Origin: Syntrophaceae bacterium UBA5744
Lineage (GTDB): Bacteria; Desulfobacterota; Syntrophia; Syntrophales; UBA2192
Direction of reading: 5' to 3'
Assembly (NCBI GenBank): GCA_002419215.1
Contig: DIFQ01000139.1
Location: forward strand, 6,821-70,820
DNA: 64,000 bases
This document shows positions 26,976-35,612 of the stretch, in pieces. The first letter of the stretch is position 1. Each line of letters begins with the position of its first letter. The notes under the pieces are model-generated. The model was not told the origin of the DNA, did no database searches, and saw only the letters and a program-made list of their open reading frames with translations. The position numbers were made by a program, and so were the translations under genes.

Positions 26976-28241
26976 TCAGCGTTTCTTCCCCTTCTCGATG
27001 ATGGAGACGGATCCCGCCGCCGAGGAGGTCCCCGTTGCGTTAATGTCGATCGATGTCGTTCTCATGCTGGTAGTCGTATTGGGGGCCACGGTGTAGGAGA
27101 CGGTCCCGCTTCCCGTCATCGAGGTGCCCGACTTGAAGCCTATCCAGTCGACGCTTTTCGTTGCCGTCCAGGCGCAACCGGTGCCCGTTGTCACGCTGAT
27201 GTTCCCCTTGCCCCCCTTGTCCGTGAACGTCTTCGAGGAGGGCGTGACGGTGAACGTGCAGGACGTCGGTTGCGGAGCCGGCTCAGGAGGCGGGGGCTGG
27301 GGGGCGGCGCCGTTGTAGGCAATGGTGAACTCGCCGAAATAGACGGGGTTTCCAACCGCCGAATAGGCGATCCGGAAATATCCCGCCTCGCCCCAGCCGG
27401 TTCCCCAGCTGTTCTTCCCCTTGAAACACTGCAACGCGTCGTCGTAGCCCACGATGAGGATGGCATGCCCGCCCTGGTAGGTGCCGGAGGCGTAGGAGTA
27501 GATCCCGGCGCGGTAGCTGAAGAAATCCGCGTAGACGTCCATTGTCGTCACCAGCGGGCCGTAGGTTACCAGGGCATTCTTGAGGGCCTCCACGCTGACC
27601 GAGGTCGTCGCCACGTAGGCCCAGCTCTGGATGCGCCAGGTGTCGCTCTGGTAGGTGTAGCAGGCCGACGTGCAGAGATTGTTCGTTGCCGTGTAGGGGA
27701 AACAGCCCTCGAGCGGCAATCCATTGTCCCGGATGTAGTTGGAGGCCGATCCGATCGAGCCGCCGCCGCAGTTCCCGGCGCCGCTGCACGAGACGAGGAC
27801 CTGCTCCGAGAGGTCGATGTCCTGCCCAGCGAGGTTGTTCTTGATCAGCGCGTAGGACTCGAGCGCCCCTGCCGACGCAAAAGCCCAGCAACTCCCGCAG
27901 CTTGACTGGTTGCGAACCGGCGTGACGTATTTTTTCATCGGGTCGGCCCAGTCGAAATACGTGTAGGCCGCCGCGGCGCCGCCCGAGCCGGTAGAGTCCG
28001 CGGTCAGGACCGGCTCCTTTCCCGTAAGTCTCGGTTTGACATGTCCCAGGCGGCACTTTCGCTCATGATCCGGCAGCGCGGACATCGAGGTCTCACCGGC
28101 TTCCCAGTGGGCTCCCTTTTCCTGGATAGCTGCACGAATGTGCTCGATATCATTGGCGAAAGCCGTGGAAGCGGCAAAAACGGCAGACAGCAGAATGACG
28201 AGTACGGCAAGGATTTTATTCCCAAATAGACCCTTTTTCAT
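26976..28241 (-). CDS. Secreted papain-like (C1A) cysteine protease with a BACON-like C-domain
   Basis: The 421-residue product has a signal peptide (1-29, ending AFAND), a pro-region with no clear inhibitor motif, and a papain domain from about residue 95. All catalytic parts are present: Gln and Cys in NQSSCGSCWAFA, His in GGHAILIVGY, and Asn in KNSWGTGWGEAGYF. A Pro-rich linker (APQPPPPEPAPQPT) leads to a domain of about 90 residues with SCTFTVTPSSKTF and GCAWTATKSVDWI, typical of BACON-like carbohydrate- or surface-binding modules. I chose the ATG at 28241; the frame is open further upstream, but that stretch has no signal peptide. Confidence 0.88.
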   Translation of the reverse strand: MKKGLFGNKILAVLVILLSAVFAASTAFANDIEHIRAAIQEKGAHWEAGETSMSALPDHERKCRLGHVKPRLTGKEPVLTADSTGSGGAAAAYTYFDWADPMKKYVTPVRNQSSCGSCWAFASAGALESYALIKNNLAGQDIDLSEQVLVSCSGAGNCGGGSIGSASNYIRDNGLPLEGCFPYTATNNLCTSACYTYQSDTWRIQSWAYVATTSVSVEALKNALVTYGPLVTTMDVYADFFSYRAGIYSYASGTYQGGHAILIVGYDDALQCFKGKNSWGTGWGEAGYFRIAYSAVGNPVYFGEFTIAYNGAAPQPPPPEPAPQPTSCTFTVTPSSKTFTDKGGKGNISVTTGTGCAWTATKSVDWIGFKSGTSMTGSGTVSYTVAPNTTTSMRTTSIDINATGTSSAAGSVSIIEKGKKR

Positions 28242-28530
28242 GGCACTGTTAACCCCCGAAGACAGTATTGACGCATGGATGCAAAACATGGACCACTCCG
28301 TGGAACAGGGAGGGGCCGGGACAAACCGGTACAATCCGGTCAGGGCGGCAAGCGGGAAGGCGATATACTGTTTATCGGTCCTCCGCGGGAAAACTGGATA
28401 CGCCGAATTTCGTATTTTTGCAGGGTCACTTCCCCGTAGAAAATGCACGGGCACTGTGGTAGGATTCACCCGTCCTGTCAGGGGGACCCGCCGTTTTCTT
28501 TCACCGCAACCGCACGACAAAGGAGGACCT

Positions 28531-30564
28531 ATGGAATCGATCCGATCGCTGGATGCCATCTTCAAGCCGGCAAGCGTGGCCCTCATCGGCGCCTCGAGCA
28601 CGCCCGGAAAACTCAGTTACGACATCCTCTACAACCTGATCCACGCCGGCTTCCAGGGGCCCATCTATCCCGTCAACCCCAAGGCCGACGAGATCCTGGG
28701 GCTCAAGGCCTACCCGGCAATCGGCGCCACCCCGACGCCCGCGGACATGGCCGTCGTCGTCATCCCGGCCCGGATGGTCGTGGGGGCCATCGAGGAGTGC
28801 GGCAAGGCGGGTGTGAAGTCCGCCGTCATCATCACGGGGGGATTTGCCGAGGCGGGCGCGGATGGGGAGAAGCTCCAGGCCCAGCTGGCGAAGGCGGGCA
28901 GGGAGAACGGCGTCCGTCTCATCGGGCCCAACTGCCAGGGGGTGAACATCCCCTACAGCAGCCTCTGCGGGTCCTGGCCGCTCATCACCACGCGGGGCCG
29001 GATCGCCTTCGTCTCCCAGAGCGGCACCGTGGGGGCGGCCCTCATCGACTGGGCGAGCGTCGAGCACCTGGGTTTCAGCGGCTTTGTCAGCCTCGGCAAC
29101 CGGGCCGACGTGGACGAGTCGGACTGCATCCGCTACTTCAACGACGACCCCAATACAAAGGTGATTGCCTGCTACATCGAGGGCGTGAAACGGCCCGCCG
29201 CCTTCATCGAGTCGCTTGCGCAGGCGACCAAGCCCGTCGTGATCCTCAAGGCGGGGCGCACGGCGAGAGGGCGGGTGGCGGCCGAAAGCCACACGAAGTC
29301 CCTTGCCGGAAGCGACGAGATGTACCAGGCCATCTTCAAGAAATACGGCGTCGTGCGGGCCGACAACCTGGAGGAACTCTACGACTTTGCCAAGGGCCTT
29401 GCCTACATGGACAAGCCGAAAGGGAGGCGACTGCTCATGATCTCGAGCTCCGGCGGCGCCGCGATCCTCGGCATCGACGAGGCCGAAAAGTACGGTCTCG
29501 AGGTCCCCTTCCCGACGGAAGAGCTCAAGGCCCGCCTTCGGGCGTTCCTCCCGTCGCACTGCGGCCTCACGAACCCCATCGACCTGACGGGCGACGCCAT
29601 CACGGACCCCAGCCTCTACTCGAAGACGATCGCTGAGGCGAAGTCCGACTACGACACGAGCGTCGTCATCTTTGGCGACCCCGTCCACGGCGCCTCGGAC
29701 ATCGTCACGGGCCGGGGCGAGCTGATCGTCTACTGCGGGGGAGCCGAGGTGGAGCGCGAGGAGGCCCTCAAGATGCACGCAAAGGGAATCCCCGTCTACC
29801 CCACCCCTGAGCGGGGCGTGCGGGCCCTGGCGCAGTTCTTTGCCTACGACGAGGTAGAGCCCGTAAAGGTCGAAGTCCACAGGAAAGACGAAACGCGTGA
29901 TGAGGGGCCGAAGCTTCGGCTCATGCCCGGCCCCGCGGCGGTGCGCGTGCTGCGATCGTACCGGATCCCGGCCGTGACGTCGGCCCCCGCGAAAAACGCA
30001 GCCGAGGCGGTAAAGATCGCCAGGCGGTTCGCGCGGCCCGTGGCCCTCAAGGTCTCGTCGCCCGACATCTCCCACAAGACGGACGTGGGGGGCGTGGCGC
30101 TCGGCATCAATCCCTCCGGGGTCCGGAAGGCCTGGGAGGCCATGATGGCGACCGTCGGCAAGAAGGCCGCTGGCGCCCGGATCGACGGGGTCACGCTCTC
30201 GCCCATGGCAAAGCCCGGCGGCGTCGAGGTCATCCTCGGCGTGATCCGCGATGAGCAGTACGGGCCTTCGATGATGTTCGGTCTCGGCGGGATCTTCACG
30301 GAGATCTACAAGGACGTGCAGTTCTGCCTGCTTCCGGCGGGACCCGGCGAATTCGAGAAGATGATCCGGGGCATCAAGGGCTACCCTCTGCTGGCCGGAG
30401 CCCGCGGAAAGGCCCCGAAGGACATCGCGGCCCTCATCGACGTGATGCAGAAGCTCTCGAAGCTCGTCGAGGACTACCCCGGGTTCGACCAGATCGATCT
30501 CAACCCGGTCATCGTCTACGAGAAGGGAGTATCCGTCGTGGACTACAGGATCCTGCACAAGTAG
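28531..30564 (+). CDS. ADP-forming acyl-CoA synthetase (alpha-beta fused)
   Basis: This is an acetate--CoA ligase (ADP-forming) family enzyme that turns acyl-CoA, ADP and phosphate into acid, CoA and ATP, or runs in reverse. The 677 residues hold the CoA-binding Rossmann domain (SVALIGASSTPGKLSYDIL), the ligase-CoA domain with GPNCQGVN and SQSGTVGAALIDWA, the phospho-His region SHTKSLAGSDE (H254), and a C-terminal ATP-grasp domain from about 460. Fused forms are common in anaerobes that save ATP at the acyl-CoA level. The ATG at 28531 has AGGAGG four bases upstream. The substrate is not determined. Confidence 0.93.
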   Translation: MESIRSLDAIFKPASVALIGASSTPGKLSYDILYNLIHAGFQGPIYPVNPKADEILGLKAYPAIGATPTPADMAVVVIPARMVVGAIEECGKAGVKSAVIITGGFAEAGADGEKLQAQLAKAGRENGVRLIGPNCQGVNIPYSSLCGSWPLITTRGRIAFVSQSGTVGAALIDWASVEHLGFSGFVSLGNRADVDESDCIRYFNDDPNTKVIACYIEGVKRPAAFIESLAQATKPVVILKAGRTARGRVAAESHTKSLAGSDEMYQAIFKKYGVVRADNLEELYDFAKGLAYMDKPKGRRLLMISSSGGAAILGIDEAEKYGLEVPFPTEELKARLRAFLPSHCGLTNPIDLTGDAITDPSLYSKTIAEAKSDYDTSVVIFGDPVHGASDIVTGRGELIVYCGGAEVEREEALKMHAKGIPVYPTPERGVRALAQFFAYDEVEPVKVEVHRKDETRDEGPKLRLMPGPAAVRVLRSYRIPAVTSAPAKNAAEAVKIARRFARPVALKVSSPDISHKTDVGGVALGINPSGVRKAWEAMMATVGKKAAGARIDGVTLSPMAKPGGVEVILGVIRDEQYGPSMMFGLGGIFTEIYKDVQFCLLPAGPGEFEKMIRGIKGYPLLAGARGKAPKDIAALIDVMQKLSKLVEDYPGFDQIDLNPVIVYEKGVSVVDYRILHK

Positions 30565-30640
30565 GGTCCGTGTGTCATTGCGAGTCGAGCCTCGCGAGAC
30601 GTGGCAATCCACGATTGAGAGGGTTATCGATGGAAGAAAC

Positions 30641-30765
30641 ACCCTCACCCTCTCCGCGGGAGAGGGCAGGGTGAGGGGGAAGTCCACTTCCTTTCGACGC
30701 AGAGGGCTCCTTCCACATTTCCCCTCTCCCCTTCGCGGGAGAGGGCAGGGTGAGGGGGAATAATC
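30641..30765. repeat. CTCTCCC/GGGAGAGG palindromes, copy 2 (tandem pair)
   Basis: Two palindromes of the form CCCTCTCCGCGGGAGAGGG, each followed by CAGGGTGAGGGGGAA, lie about 90 bases apart in direct orientation. Between them is unique sequence. This type is widespread in bacterial genomes as short interspersed palindromes. Confidence 0.7.
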
Positions 30766-30850
30766 CCCTTCCTATGGTGTTTGTCCTGCGGTGCCCTTCC
30801 GTCGAGGGGCACCGACTTGTTTGAACCGTAACGACAGACGGTGTGCGACC

Positions 30851-31198
30851 ATGGCGGAAACGAAAAAGAAGAAAAGGACAGCCGGCGCGGTGACAAAGGC
30901 GAAGGCCAAACCCCGGAAGAAGGAACCGACGATCAGCCGGCAGGATGCCCTGCAGATCGCCCAGGCCTATCTGGCGGACAAGGGCGCATTCGCCGTGAGC
31001 GGCATCGTCGATGGGATCCCGGAAGGGTTCGAGGCGTACTTCGCCGCAGACAAACAGCTTGCCGCGGCGCTGAAGGACTGCTGGATCGTCGAGTGCGGCC
31101 TGGACCCCTTCCTGGTCGTCGACGGCGGCACGATGCTCATCGGTATCTCGAAGACAACCGGCGACATCGTCTACGCCGGCATCCTGAACATGGCGTGA
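30851..31198 (+). CDS. Hypothetical protein with a basic N-terminal tail
   Basis: The 115-residue product starts MAETKKKKRTAGAVTKAKAK, a Lys-rich tail of about 30 residues. A compact alpha/beta domain follows (QDALQIAQAYLADKG, then WIVECGLDPFLVVDGGTMLIGISKTTGDIVYAG). The second part resembles small immunity- or YxiM-like folds by layout only. The basic tail could bind nucleic acid. The RBS is weak. Real coding is likely from its composition, but the function is unknown. Confidence 0.6.
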   Translation: MAETKKKKRTAGAVTKAKAKPRKKEPTISRQDALQIAQAYLADKGAFAVSGIVDGIPEGFEAYFAADKQLAAALKDCWIVECGLDPFLVVDGGTMLIGISKTTGDIVYAGILNMA

Positions 31199-31324
31199 GC
31201 GGTATTTGCGAATGCGACACCCGGGGCAGCGATGACCATTGAGGTTGGACTGCGTCTTTTTGCTGTTGGTGTGGGCATTTTGAACTTTTAAAGGGTGGAT
31301 CATTCAGGTATAGAATAGGTATAG

Positions 31325-32417
31325 AATAGGGACGGGTATGAATATATTACTTTATATGGATTATACCCTGTGATAGGAAGTGCCCGATGCCACGAAGAGC
31401 CCGCATAGACGCATCCGGTGCGTTGCATCACATCATTTGCCGGGGAATCGAGCGGCGGAAGATATTTCGGGATGATGCTGATCGCGATGCGTTCATCCGG
31501 CGTCTCGGGACTGTTCTGAAAGAGACCCAGAGCTTCTGTTACGCCTGGGCCTTGATTCCCAACCACTTTCATCTGCTGCTAAGGACCGGCAGCACGCCGA
31601 TCGCAACCGTTATGCAGCGGCTGCTCAGCGGATATGCCGGAGCATACAATCGCAGACATCGACGGATCGGTCAACTTTTTCATAACCGCTACAAGTCCAT
31701 CCTCTGCCAGGAGGATCTGTACCTGCTGGAGTTGGTGCGTTATATCCATTTAAACCCGCTGCGGGCCAAGCTCGTCGAGACCCTGGATCAACTGGATTCC
31801 TACGCGTACGGCGGCCACAGTGCTCTCATGGGTAAATGCTCGAATGACTGGCAGGAGGTCGACAGGATTCTTAGCCTCTTTGGAAGGCGACTATTGGAAT
31901 CACGCAAAACCTATCACGCCTTCGTTGAAAAGGGGGTTGACATGGGCAGGCGCCCGGAGCTGACCGGTGGCGGATTGATCCGTAGCATGGGCGGTTGGCG
32001 TGCGGTGACGTCGCTTCGGAAGCTCAAAGAGCACCTGAAAGGCGATGAGCGCATATTGGGGGACAGCGATTTTGTGGCAGCGGTTTTGGAAGCCCAGCAT
32101 GAAAGCCTGGAGCGACGCTACCGGCTCAAGGCCAAGGGCTTTGACATCGAGAAAGTGATACAGCGGACGGCCGAGATTATCGGGCTGGATGCCGGGCAGA
32201 TCCGGACACCTTGCAAAGAGCCACTGCGGGTTCAGGCCAGAAGCCTCGTCTGCTACTGGGCAGTTCGGGAATTGGGCCTGACCACGGTGGCGGTTTCAAA
32301 GGAGTTGGGCATATGTCAGGCGGCGGTGACAAAGGCGGTTGCCCGGGGCAAAGTGTTCGCGGAGAAGCGCGGGCTCAACCTGCAGGAATAAGTGATTAAT
32401 TCATACCCGTCCCTATT
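31325..32417 (+). mobile_element. RAYT-type mobile unit with perfect 19-bp terminal inverted repeats
   Basis: The transposase gene is flanked by AATAGGGACGGGTATGAAT (31325-31343) and its exact reverse complement ATTCATACCCGTCCCTATT (32399-32417). On the left the end is preceded by two copies of GGTATAGAATA. On the right it continues into two direct copies of CGTCCCTATTTATCCGG. Such palindromic ends next to a Y1 transposase fit REP-associated (RAYT) units. Confidence 0.85.
31387..32391 (+). CDS. REP-associated tyrosine transposase (IS200-like Y1, HUH)
   Basis: This is a single-strand endonuclease/transposase of the TnpA-REP type. The 334 residues contain the HUH motif HFH (H60, H62, in NHFHLLL) and the catalytic Tyr region RYIHLNPLRAK (Y119). 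The start MPRRARIDASGALHHI is the usual RAYT opening. The C-terminal third is extra, with a helix-turn-helix-like stretch LTTVAVSKELGICQAAVTKAV, seen in longer RAYTs and similar to DnaA-C-like domains. The gene looks intact. Codon use is less GC-rich than its neighbours by eye. Confidence 0.93.
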   Translation: MPRRARIDASGALHHIICRGIERRKIFRDDADRDAFIRRLGTVLKETQSFCYAWALIPNHFHLLLRTGSTPIATVMQRLLSGYAGAYNRRHRRIGQLFHNRYKSILCQEDLYLLELVRYIHLNPLRAKLVETLDQLDSYAYGGHSALMGKCSNDWQEVDRILSLFGRRLLESRKTYHAFVEKGVDMGRRPELTGGGLIRSMGGWRAVTSLRKLKEHLKGDERILGDSDFVAAVLEAQHESLERRYRLKAKGFDIEKVIQRTAEIIGLDAGQIRTPCKEPLRVQARSLVCYWAVRELGLTTVAVSKELGICQAAVTKAVARGKVFAEKRGLNLQE

Positions 32418-32599
32418 TATCCGGCGTCCCTATTTATCCGGTTAGATTTTTACGGTCGCCCCCCGCGCGGGGGCGTGGATGGCATGTGCGAGAACAACGG
32501 ATTCGTAATCAGCAGTTCTATGGCACTGTGCACTGTGTTGGTGGGGGGAAACGTTGAATCCAGGCCTGCGCGGGGATGGAAAGAGGACGTCAGGGCGGG

Positions 32600-32998
32600 T
32601 CAGGGGATGAGGCGGAAGCCCTGTTCCTTGAAATGACCGTCAAAAGTGAATGAAGAGTCGATCCCGTTGCGTCGCATGATATCGAAACTGATGCAGTCAA
32701 CCAGACTTAGCCTTCGCCGGGATGCGACAAGCAGGGCGGCCATTCCCAGCCGATGGAGATCATCTGTGACGTATTCCACGTGAAGGATGGGGACAATCGC
32801 GTCCTCGAACGCCCGCACGGCTTCCAGCCCGAGGCGGCTCTGCAGGAGCGCAACCGTTTCCACGAGCACGTAGCTGCTCGTCACCGCCAACGTTCCGCCC
32901 TCCAGGATTTCGGTCCATCCATTACGCGCCCTGGCATGGTTGTCGTCGTCTCGATCGAGAAGTGCGTAAAAGGCCGACGTATCGACAAAGACCCTCAT
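32600..32998 (-). CDS. vapC: VapC-like PIN-domain toxin
   Basis: This is a ribonuclease toxin with a PIN fold. The 132 residues carry the acidic site D6 (FVDTSAF), E47 (VLVET), D101 (SLVDCISF) and D120 (FTFDGHF). It overlaps the antitoxin gene by four bases, with the antitoxin upstream, the usual order of VapBC modules. It lies close to the transposase unit in an accessory region. Confidence 0.92.
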   Translation of the reverse strand: MRVFVDTSAFYALLDRDDDNHARARNGWTEILEGGTLAVTSSYVLVETVALLQSRLGLEAVRAFEDAIVPILHVEYVTDDLHRLGMAALLVASRRRLSLVDCISFDIMRRNGIDSSFTFDGHFKEQGFRLIP

Positions 32999-33243
32999 CT
33001 GTCGTACGCCTCCACGAGGTAGGCATCGTGGCGCTTCGAGACGTCGCGCTTTCCGGATTTGAATTTTCCCATGACGTCCATGGCCCGTTTCTGCTTCTCG
33101 TCGATGGGCATCATGATGCCCGAACGGATCACTCCGTCGACGGCACGCCGGATGACTTCCGCAATGGATTCTCCGCGGGCGGCTGCGATTTCCTTCAGCG
33201 CGCGGGCCTGCTCTTCCGTCAGTTGAATCTGTGTTCTGACCAT
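32995..33243 (-). CDS. vapB: Ribbon-helix-helix antitoxin (VapB-like)
   Basis: The 82-residue product starts MVRTQIQLTEEQARALKEIA. This RHH/CopG DNA-binding opening is followed by GESIAEVIRRAVDGVI as the second helix. The C-terminal half (KFKSGKRDVSKRHDAYLVEAY) is the likely toxin-binding tail. I chose the ATG at 33243; an upstream ATG adds a hydrophobic stretch with no homology. It probably represses its own promoter, and a palindrome lies just upstream. Confidence 0.88.
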   Translation of the reverse strand: MVRTQIQLTEEQARALKEIAAARGESIAEVIRRAVDGVIRSGIMMPIDEKQKRAMDVMGKFKSGKRDVSKRHDAYLVEAYDR

Positions 33244-33252
33244 GTTAGCCTC

Positions 33253-33282
33253 TATGATTACTATTATGATGTAATGATTACA
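33253..33282. promoter_or_regulatory. Candidate operator of the VapBC module
   Basis: Upstream of vapB is TGTAATGATTACA (33270-33282), a 13-base palindrome, and ATGATTAC occurs twice (33254-33261 and 33274-33281). RHH antitoxins bind short palindromes or direct repeats of this kind. This is inference from position and symmetry. Confidence 0.55.
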
Positions 33283-33553
33283 CATCGGGGACCTTCCGTC
33301 AAGGCATTTTGAGGCTTTGCCGTTGCCTCCTCGCGGTCAGGCAAAGGACTGGATCCCCGCCGTCGCGAGGATGACATAGTTGAGGGCGCGGGGATGACAT
33401 TAGGCCTGCTGCTCTTTGACTGAGCGACAAGATGCCCATTGAAGCTTTACAATTGAAATGAGTCGCAAGCAGGAAATTGAATTTGAGGGGATATGGAGCC
33501 TCTCATGCTTTGTCTTATTCGTCTTTAGCGAAACGGGCACCCCATGTCCTCCA
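33283..33553. other. Gene-free spacer
   Basis: No credible gene, terminator or repeat element is visible here apart from a short CCTCGCGGTCAGG ... CCGCCGTCGCGAGGATGAC stretch that looks like an old interspersed palindrome fragment. Base composition drops toward A/T. Confidence 0.5.
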
Positions 33554-34726
33554 TTACAGATAGGATAGCCACCAGTCTCGACGCCTTGCCTTTACCCCGG
33601 CAAACCATACGCAAGCGGAATATATGGCCAGAATGACCATGCCCCACACCACGTAGACACCCGCCAGTGAGAGGCCGAATTGGGCTGGATAATCGAGAAA
33701 AAATACGGCCATGTCGCGCACACCCAGGCCTTGCCAGAGCCCGATCAAAACGGCGCCGGAGTGGATCAGGTAGATATGGACAACGTAAAAGAAAAACGAG
33801 ACGTGGCCGATCGTTACCAGTTTTTGCGCCAGACCCCCACCGACTCGCTCAAAGTATCCCAGCAGCATCAGCGCGGGCCCGAGTGTCATGAGCAAGAATT
33901 GAAGCGACACCGGGTACTTCGTCACACTCAGGAAGCTGATGAGCGTATCGACCAGATTCTGATGGAGAACCCATTTTACCGGGTCGCCATAGAGATTTGT
34001 CAGACGAAGAACGACAAAGATGAGCGTCAGGAAAACACCGAGTTGAAGGAGGCGATGCGGCCGTTCCGGATTTTCACCGACAAAGTACGGACCCATTGCA
34101 TAACCGAGCGCCATCACTCCGATCCACGGGATCAGGGGATAGATGACCAAAAAGTCCCACGTCCCAATGGTGAGACGACCCGGAATGTGAAAAAGTACCC
34201 AGAGAGGAGAAGCCTCGGACAGCAACGGCTGAATACTGTCCAGTCCATTGTGCGTCACGAGCATCAGCGCTCCGAAGGCCCCAATGGCAATTCGAGGCAA
34301 CCAGACGAGAGCGGACAGCACGATCATGGACCAGCCGATTGCCCAGATGACTTGAAGAATATGCATCGTCCTCAGATTGAATGCCCAGGCAAACTGGATC
34401 ACCGTCAATTCGATGAATACGAGCCATATGCCGCGACTCAACAAAAACCGGGTTATCTCGACCGTGGGCCTCTTTCGTGATGCACCGTAGAGGTACGCAC
34501 TCACGCCCGCAAGCAACACGAAGGTCGGTGCACAAAGGTGCGTGACCAGGCGGGTAAAAAACAGTGCAGCTCCGGAACTTGCGAAGTCCACTGCTGCGCC
34601 ATAATCCGCGCTGAGCGGACGCATAACCATATCCCTCGTATGATCGAGCGCCATGATCACCAGTACAAGACCGCGCAGCATGTCTATCGAGGTCAAACGA
34701 CTTTTTTCAGCCGTTGCTGTTTCCAA
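33554..34726 (-). CDS. DUF1624 (heparan N-acetyltransferase-like) membrane protein
   Basis: The 390-residue integral membrane protein starts near SRLTSIDMLRGLVLVIMALDHTRD. The DxLRGxxxxxMxxDH motif marks the DUF1624/acyltransferase-3-like superfamily with about ten helices. Relatives transfer acyl groups to sugars in the envelope, but the substrate here is unknown. The start is TTG at 34726 with GGGAGG seven bases upstream. It is the only gene on its transcript as far as can be seen. Confidence 0.85.
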   Translation of the reverse strand: METATAEKSRLTSIDMLRGLVLVIMALDHTRDMVMRPLSADYGAAVDFASSGAALFFTRLVTHLCAPTFVLLAGVSAYLYGASRKRPTVEITRFLLSRGIWLVFIELTVIQFAWAFNLRTMHILQVIWAIGWSMIVLSALVWLPRIAIGAFGALMLVTHNGLDSIQPLLSEASPLWVLFHIPGRLTIGTWDFLVIYPLIPWIGVMALGYAMGPYFVGENPERPHRLLQLGVFLTLIFVVLRLTNLYGDPVKWVLHQNLVDTLISFLSVTKYPVSLQFLLMTLGPALMLLGYFERVGGGLAQKLVTIGHVSFFFYVVHIYLIHSGAVLIGLWQGLGVRDMAVFFLDYPAQFGLSLAGVYVVWGMVILAIYSACVWFAGVKARRRDWWLSYL

Positions 34727-34930
34727 AGCCTGACCTCCCTGTCATGCACTGTTTTTCCGATTCGATCCGTGCCGGGCCACCCGGATCTTACCCCTGTTGC
34801 TTGCTCTTTGTTTTGGGAATCCGTTGCTGGTTTCAGTGTGAACGGTATCACGGACCCATGAGTCTGAGAAAAATTCGTTAGCCGTTGGAGGCACGGCCGG
34901 TTACGCGATCCATTCAGGCATCGGATGGTG

Positions 34931-35224
34931 TTACAGGTTTTTAATCTCGGAGATCATGCGATCGAATTGTTCGACATCGACCACGGGCGACGTGGTAAAG
35001 GAAATGCCCGTAAGCATGTTCAGCGCGACGGATGCCGCCAGGGCTTTCTCGGTGGTGGGGAAATGCAGGGTAAAGACCAGATCGTGCTCACCCAGAACGG
35101 CGTACATGGATATGACCTTCCCGCCGTTTTGCCCGATGATTTCGACCGCCTTCCTCGTTCGTTCCGGGGACACACCTTTCAAGGAATCCGAATTGTATTT
35201 CCCGAACATCATGAATATCGGCAT
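34931..35224 (-). CDS. GYD domain protein
   Basis: The 97-residue product starts MPIFMMFGKYNSDSLKGVSPE and has the ferredoxin-like GYD domain layout (GGKVISMYAVLGEHDLVF, then FTTSPVVDVEQFDRMISEI). In related proteins the GYD motif itself is near YxxLGxYDxV; here it reads AVLGEHDLVF. The function of the family is unknown. It has a good RBS, a long leader and one of the best promoters in the window. Confidence 0.85.
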   Translation of the reverse strand: MPIFMMFGKYNSDSLKGVSPERTRKAVEIIGQNGGKVISMYAVLGEHDLVFTLHFPTTEKALAASVALNMLTGISFTTSPVVDVEQFDRMISEIKNL

Positions 35225-35612
35225 TTGGCTTCCTCCCTTCTGTAAACTGAAACAGTGATCGTTATTGACCCTCTCCCCCGGGAATTCAGGGGGTCAGCCA
35301 CTTCCGACGGAAAATCATGCCCGTTTCAGACGGATCGTTTTTCATCGTCCTTTCAGGAACATTGAATGGATAGGCACGAGCCATTTTTATGATATAACTA
35401 TATAAAACAGGATATTATGTGTCAATGAAATAGGGACTGCAAGGCGTGAGACGTGGTGTCGGTGTTTGCCGGATGGTTATAAGGGAGGCCGGGACCTGCT
35501 TGAGAACATGCGGAGGTGCGTGATGGGTCCAGGTCCCGGCCCTGTAGAAGACAGAAGCGAGGAAGTTAAGAAGATAAGAAGTTAAGAAAAAGAACAATCT
35601 ATCGGACTCGGC
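35225..35612. other. Gene-free spacer with promoter, leader stem and a family D arm
   Basis: There is no gene here. On the minus strand the promoter at 35397-35425 is followed by a leader of about 170 bases with a GACCC ... GGGTC stem near 35264-35293. At 35550-35595 lies a single arm of family D words (GAGGAAGTTAAGAAGATAAG), just past the stop of the next gene. Confidence 0.55.
35397..35425 (-). promoter_or_regulatory. Near-consensus sigma-70 promoter for the GYD gene
   Basis: Minus-strand TTGACA (35420-35425), a 17-base spacer and TATAGT (35397-35402) form a near-perfect promoter. The leader to the GYD start codon is about 170 bases, long enough for an RNA control element. Confidence 0.8.

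Noticed and set aside
28242..28530. Possible riboswitch (c-di-GMP type) between the papain-like protease and the acyl-CoA synthetase
   Set aside because: I looked for the GEMM core words on both strands and found no convincing match; only ordinary divergent spacer is seen.
28501..30687. A 728-codon minus-strand open frame opposite the acyl-CoA synthetase gene
   Set aside because: It is a GC-rich antisense shadow: the plus strand encodes a complete, well-conserved enzyme with an ideal RBS, and the antisense product has low-complexity Asp/Gly/Arg composition.
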